NCBI GenBank assembly: GCA_018646565.1
Contig: JABGUO010000417.1
Location: forward strand, 1 to 13,109
Reading direction: 5' to 3'
Length of the DNA stretch: 13,109 nt
From: Opitutia bacterium
Lineage (GTDB): Bacteria; Verrucomicrobiota; Verrucomicrobiia; Opitutales; Seribacteraceae
Under the pieces are notes generated by a model that did no database searches, was not told where the DNA came from, and worked only from the letters and a program-made list of their open reading frames with translations. Shown piece after piece: positions 1 through 8,734 of this stretch. The translations under genes and the position numbers were made by a program. Numbering within the stretch: position 1 is the first letter of the stretch; every line of letters begins with the position of its first letter.

Positions 1-100
1 CAATCAGAGCGTATAAATATCCGGCATTTATTTCACTGATCCCGATATTTTGAGAAAGAATGTTTATAAATTGGTCTTCTATTTTGATAATCAATTCCAT
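1..100 (-). CDS. Possible 5' end of a divergent gene, partial (runs off the left edge)
   Basis: A minus-strand frame opens with ATG at 100-98 and stays open to the window edge, giving about 33 residues that begin MELIIKIEDQ and continue with a mixed acidic/hydrophobic composition that looks like ordinary soluble protein. A second in-frame ATG at 124-122 would add eight residues; a stop lies immediately upstream of it. A perfect TATAAT is present on the minus strand at 154-149, the right distance upstream to serve either start. No Shine-Dalgarno sequence is seen. The fragment is too short to recognise a family. An open stretch of this length could still arise by chance in AT-rich DNA. Confidence 0.4.
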   Translation of the reverse strand, partial: MELIIKIEDQFINILSQNIGISEINAGYLYALI

Positions 101-148
101 AAATAATAGGAAAACAGATGCCATTCATCTTACAATCAAAATCAAGAT

Positions 149-154
149 ATTATA
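149..154 (-). promoter_or_regulatory. Candidate -10 element for the divergent minus-strand gene
   Basis: A perfect TATAAT is read on the minus strand. No convincing -35 box is visible at 16-18 bp spacing. Predicted transcription would start near 142 and run leftwards into the partial gene at 1-100. Confidence 0.3.
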
Positions 155-171
155 CAAGAAGGTTTGTTTCA

Positions 172-200
172 TTGATATCTCATACTAATAAATCTAGTTA
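172..200 (+). promoter_or_regulatory. Candidate sigma70-type promoter for the ThuA/dehydrogenase fusion gene
   Basis: TTGATA (172-177) and TAGTTA (195-200) are separated by 17 bp, which would place the transcript start near 207 and leave a leader of roughly 47 nt before the ATG at 254. A closer alternative is TTTACC (221-226) with TACTCA (243-248), which would give an almost leaderless mRNA. The consensus match is moderate and the region is AT-rich, so chance matches are expected. Confidence 0.3.
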
Positions 201-253
201 AATCATCTTCTTTCTCGTTGTTTACCAATTAAAAAAATTGTCTACTCATAACC

Positions 254-3200
254 ATGCAAAAACTAACTTTTTCTATATTCATTTTATCAATTACATTTAG
301 TATTTGTGAACATTCCTGGGCAAAAACTAAAATTGTTTTAATTGCGGGAAAGGACAGTCATGGAACCAGTGCACACAATTGGGGTGATGGAGTAGACCTT
401 CTTTCACATGCCCTGACAAAAGAATCGGCACTCAACATTGAGACTGCAATTCATAAAGGTGGATGGCCGACTGATCCCTCTATTTTTAATAATGCTGCAT
501 CGGTGGTGATCCTATCGGATGGTGGAGGACGACATCCAATCAACAAAAGGCTGATTGAGTTTGATGCTTTGGCAGAGAAAGGAGTGGGGTTAGTCTGCGT
601 GCACTACGCGGTGGAGGTGCCCAAGGGAGCTCCGGGCGATATGCTCAAAAAATGGCTCGGTGGATATTTTGAGGTGTTTTGGTCGATCAATCCACACTGG
701 ACCGCCGATTTTAAAACACTTCCCAATCATCCGATTACTCGGGGAGTAAAACCTTTTAGCCTTAAAGACGAGTGGTATTACCATATGAAATTTCGCGACA
801 ATATGGAAGGTGTCACCCCAATCCTAAGTGCCCTACCCCCAGCAGATACGCTTAAGAGAGGCGATGGTCCACACAGTAATAACCCACATGTAAGAAAATC
901 TGTACTCGAAAGAAAAGAAAAACAGCATGTTGGTTGGGCATCGGAAAGCTCCAACGGGCAGCGTGGGTTTGGCATCACCGGTGCACATCACCATAAATCC
1001 TGGGATAATGATGATTTTCGAACCTGCGTGCTCAATGCAATTGTGTGGACGGCAAAAATAGAAGTTCCTAAAAATGGGGTAAAGTCAGCTTCCAACCCTA
1101 CTGAAAGGGTACAGGAAAAGCCTGAAACCTCTACTGTTAAACCTGTAGAAGCTAAGAATGCTCTATTTGCCAGTAAACTCATTACGACCAAGACCAAGGG
1201 ACATGCAGTAGAGGTGAAGGCAAAAATCAAAGGAATTCAGAATTTATATCTCACTGTATCCGATGGATCGAATTCCTATTCATGCGATTGGGCGGACTGG
1301 GGTCTCCCTCGCTTGATCGATAGTAGTGGTGAAGAAACCAGGCTCACTGATCTTAAATGGAAATACGCAAAATCAGGTTGGGGAAAAGTACAAATTGATA
1401 AAAATTGTGGAGGGCGCCCCTTAAGAATTAATGGAAAGAATATCGCGTATGGTATAGGAACTCATGCGAACAGTGTAATTCAATATGAACTACCCAAAGA
1501 TCATAAGTTCGTTGAATTTCGATGCCTTGCCGGAATTGATAATGGAGGAAGCGATCAGAAAAATGGTTCAGATAGCAGCGTTCAATTTTTTGTATCGGAC
1601 AAGCCCATTGACTTGCCCAAGCTCGCCCAAGCTCAACAAAACCTACCGCAAGTAGATCATTATCCCGCAGATCAATTATTACTGCCAACAGGTCTTGAAG
1701 TAAAACTTTGGGCAAAGTCACCTCTGTTATTTAATCCCACCAATATGGATATCGACTACAAGGGCCGGATCTGGGTAGCCGAGGGAAGAAACTATCGTGG
1801 CAAGCGCACGCAACCAGACGGTGACCGGATCGTGGTAGTGGAAGATAAAGATGGAGATGGTGCTGCCGACAGTTCGCATGTTTTTGTTCAGGAAAAATCA
1901 TTTATTTCGCCCTTGGGGATAGCTGTGGTGGATAATAAAATCATTGTTTCCCAGCCACCTGATCTTATTGTGTATACTGATGTGGATCGAAATGCCCGTT
2001 TCGATGAAAAAGTCGACAAACGCGAGATTTTACTTACCGGGTTTAACGGTGCGAATCATGACCATAGTTTGCATTCAGTAACAGTTGGTCCCAACGGACA
2101 ATATTATTTCAATCATGGAAATAAAGGCTCTCAGGTAACCGACAAAGAGGGGTGGCAACTCAACGCAGGCAGCTTTTATTCCATGCAAAATATATCCGGA
2201 AGACCCAGTTCAGATGGACAGGTATACAATGGTGGAGTGGCCTTGCGGGTAAACCAAGACGGTACTGGAATGCGACCGATCGGCCATAATTTTCGAAACT
2301 CCTATGAACAGGCAGTTAGTTCGCTGGGAGATGTTTTTCAAAATGACAATGACGATCCGCCTGCCAGTCGAACGGCCTGGCTAATGGAATACGGGAATAT
2401 GGGTTTCACCTCAAAGAATGGTCTCAGGAGATGGGGCAGTGATAAAATGCCAGGGCAAACCACTCAAGTTGCCGAATGGCGACAGGAGGACCCAGGTGTT
2501 GTCCCCGCGGGTGATATCTATGGTGGTGGATCCCCCACTGGAATTGCCTTTTATGAAAATGGAATCATGGAGGATCGCTTTGGAGGGTATGTGATCAGTT
2601 GTGAACCTGCCCGAAATGTTTTATTCGGTTACCATCCCAAAACTCAAGGTGCAGGTATTACCCTCCCCCAACGGGATATTTTTCTGACCAGTAATCCGAA
2701 GAAAAACTTTGCAGGTGCTGATTTTGCGAGTGCCGGACGAATCAATGGATTAATCAATTTATTCCGACCTAGCGATGTGTGTATCGGTCCGGACGGTGCG
2801 ATCTATGTTGCTGACTGGTTTGATGCCCGGGTAGGCGGACACGGAACACGTGACGTGGGACAGACGGGTGCCATTTATCGAATCGCCCCCAAGGGTGCGA
2901 AGTTGTCTATTCCCACATTTGATTTTAACACAATTGCCGGACAAATTAAGGCTCTTCAAAATCCTTCCCCTAACGTTCGAGAGATAGGACGTACAAGGTT
3001 GGAGAGAGCAGGAAAAAAAGCCATACCCGCGGTCCGTAAACTCCTTAATCATTCCAATGAATTCATTCAGGCACGGGCAATTTGGTTGTTGGCTAAACTT
3101 GGATCCGAGGGTCTAAAAATCGTCGAATCTCAACTTGAAAATCAAAATCCAAAAATCAGAATTTGTGCATTTCGTGCCCTTCGACATGAAAATCATCGGA

Positions 3201-4204
3201 TGCTCGATCATGCAAGGAAACTGGCAAGGGATGAATCTCCCTTGGTTCGCCGGGAAGTGGCTTTAGCTATGCGATATGTGCCCTTTGAAAAAGCACGGAA
3301 TATCCTGCTCGAAATCGCCAAGGGATACGATGGGCAGGATCGTTATTATGTGGAGGCCTTTGGTATCGGATGCACCGATAAAGAGGAAAAGATCTATGCG
3401 ATAGTAAAGAAAAGTATGGGAACAAAAAACTATGACCCAGAGTATGCGGGTTTGGTTTGGCGGCTCCACACGGTATCTGCCATTCCCGAAATCAAAAAAT
3501 GGGCACTCGATGAAAGGCTGGATAATAATGTGAGCAGATCGATGCTGTTTGCTTTAAGCCTGATTGAAGCTCCCCAAGCTGCAAAAGCCATGGTAAGCAT
3601 AGCTAAAAATGCAAAGTCAGAAACAGCAAACCTAGCCAGATCTTTTATTGAAAAACGCGATCAGGGCATATGGAATAAATACAAGGCCAAGGATTTACTG
3701 AACGGAAAAAGTTCCTCTGAAACGATTTATGTAGACCGCGTTGCACCGACTTCATTCGGACCGGAAACCAAGCTACTACCCGCTTCAGAAATACTGGCCC
3801 TAACTGGGAACCCAACCAACGGAAAGCGACATATTGGCCGCTGTTACATTTGCCATAAAGTCGGCTCTGTGGGAGTTGAGTTCGGTCCCACTCTAGCCGG
3901 GTGGGGAGGCGGGCAAAATAGGGAAACTATTCTGAAAGCCATCACTGATCCATCCGCAGATTTAGCCCATGGTTACGAGGGCACTGAACTACTGGTCAAG
4001 GGTGACAGGCGTATCCAGGGATTTATCCAGGCGGAAGGTGATCCACTCGTGATCCGGGTGTTCGGAGGAGAAGATTTGGTGATTGCACAATCGGATATTA
4101 AATCCCGTACAAAAATGAGTTCTTCCCTCATGGCTCCCGCGTCTCGTCTCGGACTCAACTCCCAACAGCTTCGCGATGTGGTAGAATACCTAAAACTAAA
4201 CTGA
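254..4204 (+). CDS. Exported ThuA / NPCBM / PVC-type membrane-bound dehydrogenase / HEAT / haem c fusion protein
   Basis: This 1316-residue protein has several domains in order. A signal peptide covers residues 1-23, with likely cleavage after HSWA. A ThuA-like (class I amidotransferase-fold) domain spans about 24-270, including the KIVLIAGKDSHG start and a GITGAHHHKSW stretch. An NPCBM-type carbohydrate-binding module lies at about 325-455 (GIGTHANSV near 400). A PVC-type dehydrogenase beta-propeller, related to glucose/sorbosone dehydrogenases, covers about 476-890 and contains a DKDGDG calcium-loop-like motif. HEAT-like helical repeats follow at about 894-1130, then a C-terminal haem domain with CYICH (C1197, C1200, H1201) and a candidate distal Met ligand at M1293 or M1288. 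Location is periplasmic or on the membrane face. Likely role, inferred from these families: oxidation of a sugar with electrons passed to haem c. The substrate is unknown. The ATG has no Shine-Dalgarno but is supported by the intact signal peptide. Confidence 0.88.
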   Translation: MQKLTFSIFILSITFSICEHSWAKTKIVLIAGKDSHGTSAHNWGDGVDLLSHALTKESALNIETAIHKGGWPTDPSIFNNAASVVILSDGGGRHPINKRLIEFDALAEKGVGLVCVHYAVEVPKGAPGDMLKKWLGGYFEVFWSINPHWTADFKTLPNHPITRGVKPFSLKDEWYYHMKFRDNMEGVTPILSALPPADTLKRGDGPHSNNPHVRKSVLERKEKQHVGWASESSNGQRGFGITGAHHHKSWDNDDFRTCVLNAIVWTAKIEVPKNGVKSASNPTERVQEKPETSTVKPVEAKNALFASKLITTKTKGHAVEVKAKIKGIQNLYLTVSDGSNSYSCDWADWGLPRLIDSSGEETRLTDLKWKYAKSGWGKVQIDKNCGGRPLRINGKNIAYGIGTHANSVIQYELPKDHKFVEFRCLAGIDNGGSDQKNGSDSSVQFFVSDKPIDLPKLAQAQQNLPQVDHYPADQLLLPTGLEVKLWAKSPLLFNPTNMDIDYKGRIWVAEGRNYRGKRTQPDGDRIVVVEDKDGDGAADSSHVFVQEKSFISPLGIAVVDNKIIVSQPPDLIVYTDVDRNARFDEKVDKREILLTGFNGANHDHSLHSVTVGPNGQYYFNHGNKGSQVTDKEGWQLNAGSFYSMQNISGRPSSDGQVYNGGVALRVNQDGTGMRPIGHNFRNSYEQAVSSLGDVFQNDNDDPPASRTAWLMEYGNMGFTSKNGLRRWGSDKMPGQTTQVAEWRQEDPGVVPAGDIYGGGSPTGIAFYENGIMEDRFGGYVISCEPARNVLFGYHPKTQGAGITLPQRDIFLTSNPKKNFAGADFASAGRINGLINLFRPSDVCIGPDGAIYVADWFDARVGGHGTRDVGQTGAIYRIAPKGAKLSIPTFDFNTIAGQIKALQNPSPNVREIGRTRLERAGKKAIPAVRKLLNHSNEFIQARAIWLLAKLGSEGLKIVESQLENQNPKIRICAFRALRHENHRMLDHARKLARDESPLVRREVALAMRYVPFEKARNILLEIAKGYDGQDRYYVEAFGIGCTDKEEKIYAIVKKSMGTKNYDPEYAGLVWRLHTVSAIPEIKKWALDERLDNNVSRSMLFALSLIEAPQAAKAMVSIAKNAKSETANLARSFIEKRDQGIWNKYKAKDLLNGKSSSETIYVDRVAPTSFGPETKLLPASEILALTGNPTNGKRHIGRCYICHKVGSVGVEFGPTLAGWGGGQNRETILKAITDPSADLAHGYEGTELLVKGDRRIQGFIQAEGDPLVIRVFGGEDLVIAQSDIKSRTKMSSSLMAPASRLGLNSQQLRDVVEYLKLN

Positions 4205-4238
4205 CCCTCCCCCCCCACTGATTCTTTAGTACTATAAA

Positions 4239-5693
4239 ATGACTAATTTTAACTTCCCCCTGGAAAGTACCTATGCAGAACTACCCGATGTACTTTTCTC
4301 CAAACTTTCACCGACTCCGGTCAGTCAACCGGAGATCATTATTTTCAATCCAAAACTGGCCGATGAGATCGGACTGAATTTTTCCGAGACAAGCGAGGAG
4401 CAACGTACTCATTTTCTTTCTGGGAATCTCGTTCCCCAAGGAACCGCTCCTTTTGCACAAGCCTATGCCGGTCATCAATTCGGAAATTTCACCGTACTGG
4501 GAGACGGACGGGCGATTGTCCTGGGGGAACATCGGACTTCTTCCGGGAGGCGATTTGACCTACAACTCAAAGGGTCGGGACGAACTCCTTATTCACGGGG
4601 AGGAGACGGACGGGCTGCCCTCGGGCCGATGCTTCGTGAATATATTATCAGCGAAGCCATGCACGCACTTGGGATTCCCACCACGAGGAGTTTGGCGGTC
4701 GTAAATTCAGGAGAAACAGTATATCGGGAAACGGAATTGCCCGGAGCAATCCTGGCCCGTATCGCCGGCTCGCACATCCGGGTGGGAACCTTTGAATTTG
4801 CATCCCTACAAGGAGACACAGCAATAACCCAGGCCCTGCTTGACTACCTCATCGATCGGCATTTCCCCGAAATTAAGGAAAGTGAAAACCAACCGCTCGC
4901 GTTGCTCGAGGCAGTCATCGAACAACAGGCAAAATTAATTACCCACTGGATGAGAGTTGGTTTTATTCATGGAGTAATGAACACCGACAACATGGCTCTC
5001 TCAGGTGAAACCATTGATTACGGCCCCTGTGCTTTCATGGATACCTTTGCACCGGATACGGTCTTCAGTTCGATCGATCATAAGGGGCGCTATGCTTACG
5101 CCAATCAACCCTATATTGCACAATGGAACATTGCCCGTTTGGCAGAAAGTTTATTGCCTCTGATCGAGGGCAATAAAGAAGAGACAATCGCAATGGCGGA
5201 GGATGTATTGAATTCGTTCGAGCAGGTTTATAAAAAAAGGTGGCTCTCCATGATGAGGTCCAAACTGGGTCTTGCATCGGCAGAGAAGGAGGATGAAAAA
5301 CTAATCACCGACCTGCTCGATTGGATGCATGCAAGCCAATCTGACTACACCAATACCTTTCGGAATCTGAGTAATTCGACACTTATCTCAGGCGAACTCT
5401 ATGCCTCCAAAAACTTCCAAAACTGGCATTCCCGATGGCAGGATCGTCTCGAAAAGGAAGAGCAAGACCGGGAATCTTCCATCGCCCAGATGCGCTCGGT
5501 GAACCCATCGGTGATACCCCGAAACCACAAGGTTGAAGAAGCACTCCAAGCGGGCGAGCAAAGCGACTTCAAACCCTTTCACGACCTCATTAATGCGATG
5601 AATGAACCTTATGAAGAAGGCGAGCACCTCCTGCCCTACCAGGCTCCTCCACAACCAGGAGAAAAAGTACTGCAAACTTTTTGTGGAACCTGA
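4239..5693 (+). CDS. selO: SelO family protein adenylyltransferase (YdiU/UPF0061)
   Basis: SelO is a pseudokinase-fold enzyme that transfers AMP from ATP to Ser/Thr/Tyr of target proteins, with links to redox homeostasis. The 484-residue length is normal for bacterial members. Visible motifs include FAQAYAGHQFGNF and GDGRA in the N-terminal part, the nucleotide-binding QLKGSGRTPYSRGGDGRAAL segment (K111), and the catalytic/metal-binding pair in HGVMNTDNM (D250, N251) and IDYGP (D260). The protein ends in TFCGT, so the near-terminal Cys (C482) that corresponds to the eukaryotic selenocysteine is retained. All key positions appear intact, so it should be active. It lies 34 bp after the fusion gene and 54 bp before the kinase gene, so it may share transcripts with either. 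No Shine-Dalgarno is seen before the ATG; TACTAT lies just upstream. An 8-C run sits in the short upstream gap (4209-4216). Confidence 0.95.
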   Translation: MTNFNFPLESTYAELPDVLFSKLSPTPVSQPEIIIFNPKLADEIGLNFSETSEEQRTHFLSGNLVPQGTAPFAQAYAGHQFGNFTVLGDGRAIVLGEHRTSSGRRFDLQLKGSGRTPYSRGGDGRAALGPMLREYIISEAMHALGIPTTRSLAVVNSGETVYRETELPGAILARIAGSHIRVGTFEFASLQGDTAITQALLDYLIDRHFPEIKESENQPLALLEAVIEQQAKLITHWMRVGFIHGVMNTDNMALSGETIDYGPCAFMDTFAPDTVFSSIDHKGRYAYANQPYIAQWNIARLAESLLPLIEGNKEETIAMAEDVLNSFEQVYKKRWLSMMRSKLGLASAEKEDEKLITDLLDWMHASQSDYTNTFRNLSNSTLISGELYASKNFQNWHSRWQDRLEKEEQDRESSIAQMRSVNPSVIPRNHKVEEALQAGEQSDFKPFHDLINAMNEPYEEGEHLLPYQAPPQPGEKVLQTFCGT

Positions 5694-5709
5694 ACGAAGC
5701 ATCCCAAGC

Positions 5710-5737
5710 TTGACCGACTCCTTCCGTACAGTAAGTT
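5710..5737 (+). promoter_or_regulatory. Candidate promoter abutting the deoxynucleoside kinase start
   Basis: TTGACC (5710-5715) and TAAGTT (5732-5737) are spaced by 16 bp in the gap after selO. The predicted transcript start is near 5744, only a few bases before the ATG at 5748, so the mRNA would have almost no leader. A TATAAG overlaps at 5737-5742. This is a consensus-based guess. Confidence 0.28.
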
Positions 5738-5747
5738 ATAAGCCACT

Positions 5748-6380
5748 ATGTTCATTGGAATTGCCGGAATCATTGGAGCAGGGAAGTCAACCCTTTCTCA
5801 ACAGCTTGCCAACCACCTTCAGTACGAGGCATACAATGAGCCGGTGGACGACAACCCTTACCTCGAAGACTTCTATGCCGACATGAAGCGATGGGGCGCA
5901 ATGATGCAAATCCATCTCCTCTTTCGCCGGTTCGAACAACACCAGCAAATCGTATGGAACAAGGGAAAAGGTGCGGTGCAGGACAGAACAATTTACGAGG
6001 ACACCATTTTCGCACGCATGCTTTACGAGGCCGACTTTATCAACCAGCGCGACTACGACACCTACCTTGGTCACTTCAATGTAATGAAACGCTACCTTGT
6101 CTACCCCGATGTGCTGATTTACTTACGAGTCTCTCCCGAAATTTCAATGCAACGAATCCAAAAACGAGGACGGGGTGCGGAGAAAGGGGTTACGCTCGAT
6201 TATATGGAAAAACTGCACCAGGGATATGAAAGCTTTATTGCGGATATGGACCGTTATACCCGCGTTCTCATTCTTGATTGGAATGAGTACCGAGAACCTG
6301 TTGAGGTCGCTGAAATGGTGAAAGCAAAAGCAGAAGAAAAACGAGAATTTATTCGCGATCTGAAATCAATTCAGAATTGA
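5748..6380 (+). CDS. Deoxynucleoside kinase (dNK family)
   Basis: This 210-residue cytoplasmic enzyme would phosphorylate deoxynucleosides (dA/dG or dC/dT) with a nucleoside triphosphate, the first step of dNTP salvage. The sequence shows the P-loop G7-IIGAG-K13-S14 at the N-terminus, a substrate-site acidic residue in the NEP motif (E31), the DRS-like motif QDRTIYED (D79, R80) and an arginine-rich LID region near residues 136-145 (RIQKRGRGAEKG). The length fits the bacterial dNK/dGK type rather than thymidylate kinase. Substrate preference cannot be decided from these motifs alone. The ATG at 5748 puts the P-loop at the usual distance from the N-terminus. No Shine-Dalgarno is visible. It follows selO by 54 bp in the same direction. 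Confidence 0.9.
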   Translation: MFIGIAGIIGAGKSTLSQQLANHLQYEAYNEPVDDNPYLEDFYADMKRWGAMMQIHLLFRRFEQHQQIVWNKGKGAVQDRTIYEDTIFARMLYEADFINQRDYDTYLGHFNVMKRYLVYPDVLIYLRVSPEISMQRIQKRGRGAEKGVTLDYMEKLHQGYESFIADMDRYTRVLILDWNEYREPVEVAEMVKAKAEEKREFIRDLKSIQN

Positions 6381-6381
6381 T
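6365..6381 (+). terminator. Weak AT-rich hairpin at the end of the kinase gene
   Basis: A 7-bp perfect inverted repeat, ATCAATT and AATTGAT around a CAG loop, overlaps the kinase stop codon. It is followed by a mixed T-rich stretch rather than a clean U-tract. The stem is all A/T except for one G-C pair, so any terminator activity would be weak. Confidence 0.22.
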
Positions 6382-6445
6382 CTATTATTCTCAAGTCCAA
6401 ATAAACTTTTCTCAGTAAAAGACCTTTAGTTTAATCAGTGGGTTC

Positions 6446-6474
6446 TTGACCACTAACCCCAGTCATTGTAGTAA
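6446..6474 (+). promoter_or_regulatory. Candidate promoter of the sulfatase-DUF1080-PQQ unit
   Basis: TTGACC (6446-6451) and TAGTAA (6469-6474) are separated by exactly 17 bp. The predicted start of transcription near 6481 falls on the tandem ATG ATG at 6479-6484, suggesting a leaderless mRNA starting at the second ATG. A small inverted repeat, AGTGG (6437-6441) and CCACT (6450-6454), overlaps the -35 box and could be an operator half-site, though it is short. Confidence 0.35.
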
Positions 6475-6478
6475 CAAA

Positions 6479-8050
6479 ATGATGAAAATAGCTACTATAT
6501 TATGCTTATTGTCAGCACTATCAATGGGTGCCGCCAAAAAACCAAATATTCTCTTTATCTTCACGGATGATCATGCCTATCAGGCCGTGGGTGCCTATAA
6601 CTCCTGGCTCAAAGAACACTGCCCTACTCCGAATATCGATTCCCTCGCCCGGGACGGTATGCTTTTTGAACAGTGCTATGTTACGAACTCGATTTGCGGG
6701 CCAATGCGAGCCGCTATTCAAACCGGGAAATATTCTCATGCCAATGGATTTCTCGTGAATGGAAATAAGTTCGATGGTACTCAGCAAACTTTTCCTAAGA
6801 TGCTCCGAAAGGCCGGATATACCACTGCAGTCGTAGGGAAATGGCACCTCGGCACACATATGTCGCCACAAGGGTATGATTACTCTGAAGTACTCATCGG
6901 GCAAGGTCCTTACTACAATCCCCCTATGCGAGTGGATAAAGACGGAGATGGTAAACATGACGAAGTGATCAAACATATCGGATATACTACCGATATAATC
7001 ACCGACCTTGCCCTTGACTGGATGAAAACCAAACGCGACAAAGACAAGCCCTTTATGCTCATGTATCAGCACAAGGCTCCCCATCGAAACTGGCAACCCG
7101 GCCCCAAGTATTTAAACAAATACGACGATATAATCCTTCCTGAACCTGATACCCTTTTTGATAATTACAAGGGACGCACCCTAGCCGCTTATCAGCAGGA
7201 CATGACGATTGCCGAGACCATGAGCCGTGGAGACTTAAAACTGGATGCCCCAGGTAACCTAACACCCGAACAAAGAAAAGTTTGGGATACCGCTTACAAC
7301 GCAAAGAACGAGGCACTGAAGAACGCCAATTTAAAAGGGAAAGACTTGGTTCGCTGGAAATACCAAAGGTATGTGAAAGACTATCTTCGCTGTATCGCCT
7401 CGGTCGATGATGGAGTGGGACGCATGCTCGATTACCTCAAGGAAACAGGACTGGAAGAAGATACTATTGTGATCTACTGTTCCGACCAAGGCTTCTATTT
7501 GGGGGAGCATGGTTGGTTTGATAAACGTTGGATGTATGAGGAATCTTTGCGTACACCCATGCTTGTACGCTGGCCCGGAGTCATCAAACCGGGAAGCCGG
7601 AACGGCGATATTGTATCCCCGATCGATTTTGCAAGTACCTTTTGCGAAGTGGCGGGAATCGATTCACCCTCCGATCTGCATGGGCGCTCCATGGTCTCCC
7701 TGCTCAAAGGAAAGGCCCCTAAGGACTGGCGAAAAAGTTTTTATTATCATTACTACGAATATCCTGGATACCATTGGGTACGCAGGCACTACGGAGTGGC
7801 GGATGGACGTTATAAACTGATTCATTTCTATGAGGACGATGTCGACCAATGGGAACTCTTTGACCTGAAAAATGACCCCAGTGAAATGACCAGCGTATAC
7901 GAAACCGCGAAATATGCAGTCGTACAAAATAGGCTTTCCCGGCAACTTGCCCTGCACCGGAAAAACCTTCAGGTTCCGGAGGAAGACCCTCCCCAATCCG
8001 TGGTAAAACGATTACCACCACGAACCCGAAAACCTACCGCACCGCAATGA
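6479..8050 (+). CDS. Exported type I sulfatase (formylglycine-dependent arylsulfatase family)
   Basis: Hydrolyses sulfate esters, probably on an algal or animal polysaccharide. With the ATG at 6479 the protein has 523 residues and a clean signal peptide ([18 protein letters not shown], residues 1-18). Motifs seen: metal-binding TDDH (D30, D31), the sulfatase signature CGPMR with C73 as the residue converted to formylglycine, a [12 protein letters not shown] metal/active-site segment near 334-345 followed by K349, and a C-terminal RYKLIHF...[11 protein letters not shown] region typical of DUF4976-type ends. An in-frame TTG at 6446 would add 11 residues, but it coincides with a -35-like TTGACC and would bury the signal peptide, so the ATG is preferred. 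The Cys-type active site implies that a formylglycine-generating or anaerobic maturase exists elsewhere in the genome. The stop overlaps the next gene by 4 bp. Confidence 0.95.
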   Translation: MMKIATILCLLSALSMGAAKKPNILFIFTDDHAYQAVGAYNSWLKEHCPTPNIDSLARDGMLFEQCYVTNSICGPMRAAIQTGKYSHANGFLVNGNKFDGTQQTFPKMLRKAGYTTAVVGKWHLGTHMSPQGYDYSEVLIGQGPYYNPPMRVDKDGDGKHDEVIKHIGYTTDIITDLALDWMKTKRDKDKPFMLMYQHKAPHRNWQPGPKYLNKYDDIILPEPDTLFDNYKGRTLAAYQQDMTIAETMSRGDLKLDAPGNLTPEQRKVWDTAYNAKNEALKNANLKGKDLVRWKYQRYVKDYLRCIASVDDGVGRMLDYLKETGLEEDTIVIYCSDQGFYLGEHGWFDKRWMYEESLRTPMLVRWPGVIKPGSRNGDIVSPIDFASTFCEVAGIDSPSDLHGRSMVSLLKGKAPKDWRKSFYYHYYEYPGYHWVRRHYGVADGRYKLIHFYEDDVDQWELFDLKNDPSEMTSVYETAKYAVVQNRLSRQLALHRKNLQVPEEDPPQSVVKRLPPRTRKPTAPQ

Positions 8051-8733
8051 AACTCTTTATAGCTCTGCTATTTGCCAGCCTCCTTAACCTTTCAACCTTC
8101 GCGAAGGAAAAGGTTCTTTTTTCTGGATCGGACCTCAATGCATTTGAACTAAAACCCGGATCCTGGAAAATTGAACCCGATGGTTCTGTGGTTTGCCGCA
8201 TGGAGAAAATAATGGATAAAAAAGGAGTTGAACGACTTAAGGGCATAGGATTCTTGTGGACCAAAAAGAAATTCAGCGATTTTTCTCTTCGTCTTGATTA
8301 CAAATTATCCGAGGGTGCAAACTCGGGAATTTTTTATCGAAGTAATCCGAAAGACCCCGTTCAGGAAGGTTTTGAAATCCAGTTAATGGATAACGAAGGG
8401 TTTCAAAAAAAAGCAAAAAAGATACTTCCTCCACGAAAATTAAATGCCTCTTTTTATGATGGCGTCGCACCCAAGGGAGAGTTCTCCAATCCAGTCGGGC
8501 GATGGAATCAGGCTGAGCTTATTTGCAAAGGTCCTCAGGTTTCTTTTTCCTTAAACGGACAACTTGCATTCTCGATCAATTTAGACGATTGGAAGAAAGC
8601 CGGCCAAAACCCCGATGGCACGACCAACAAGTTTAAGACTGCTCTCAAGGATCTGTCTCGAACTGGTTATATAGGATTCCAAAACCACGGACAAGTGGTT
8701 TGGTTCAGAAGTATTCGCATCAATATTCTTTGA
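8047..8733 (+). CDS. Exported DUF1080 protein (3-keto-disaccharide hydrolase domain)
   Basis: The protein has 228 residues with a signal peptide ([19 protein letters not shown], 1-19) followed by one jelly-roll domain of the 3-keto-disaccharide hydrolase / DUF1080 family. Family landmarks are visible: [17 protein letters not shown] near the start, the [17 protein letters not shown] strand region (71-87), [11 protein letters not shown] (89-99), the [12 protein letters not shown] segment (107-118), and a C-terminal strand with [10 protein letters not shown]. The family is linked to cleavage of 3-keto-glycosides formed by sugar oxidoreductases. Its ATG overlaps the sulfatase stop (ATGA), so it is very probably translationally coupled. 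It may act on the sugar released or oxidised by neighbouring exported enzymes; the exact substrate is not readable from the sequence. Confidence 0.9.
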   Translation: MKLFIALLFASLLNLSTFAKEKVLFSGSDLNAFELKPGSWKIEPDGSVVCRMEKIMDKKGVERLKGIGFLWTKKKFSDFSLRLDYKLSEGANSGIFYRSNPKDPVQEGFEIQLMDNEGFQKKAKKILPPRKLNASFYDGVAPKGEFSNPVGRWNQAELICKGPQVSFSLNGQLAFSINLDDWKKAGQNPDGTTNKFKTALKDLSRTGYIGFQNHGQVVWFRSIRINIL

Positions 8734-8734
8734 G

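Noticed and set aside
4209..4216. Run of eight C between the fusion gene and selO
   Set aside because: It lies in a non-coding gap with no frame consequence; a regulatory effect cannot be supported.
6521..7096. Long minus-strand open frame (about 190 codons) opposite the sulfatase gene
   Set aside because: It lies fully antisense to a strongly supported coding sequence and its product resembles no known protein; antisense openness follows from codon bias.
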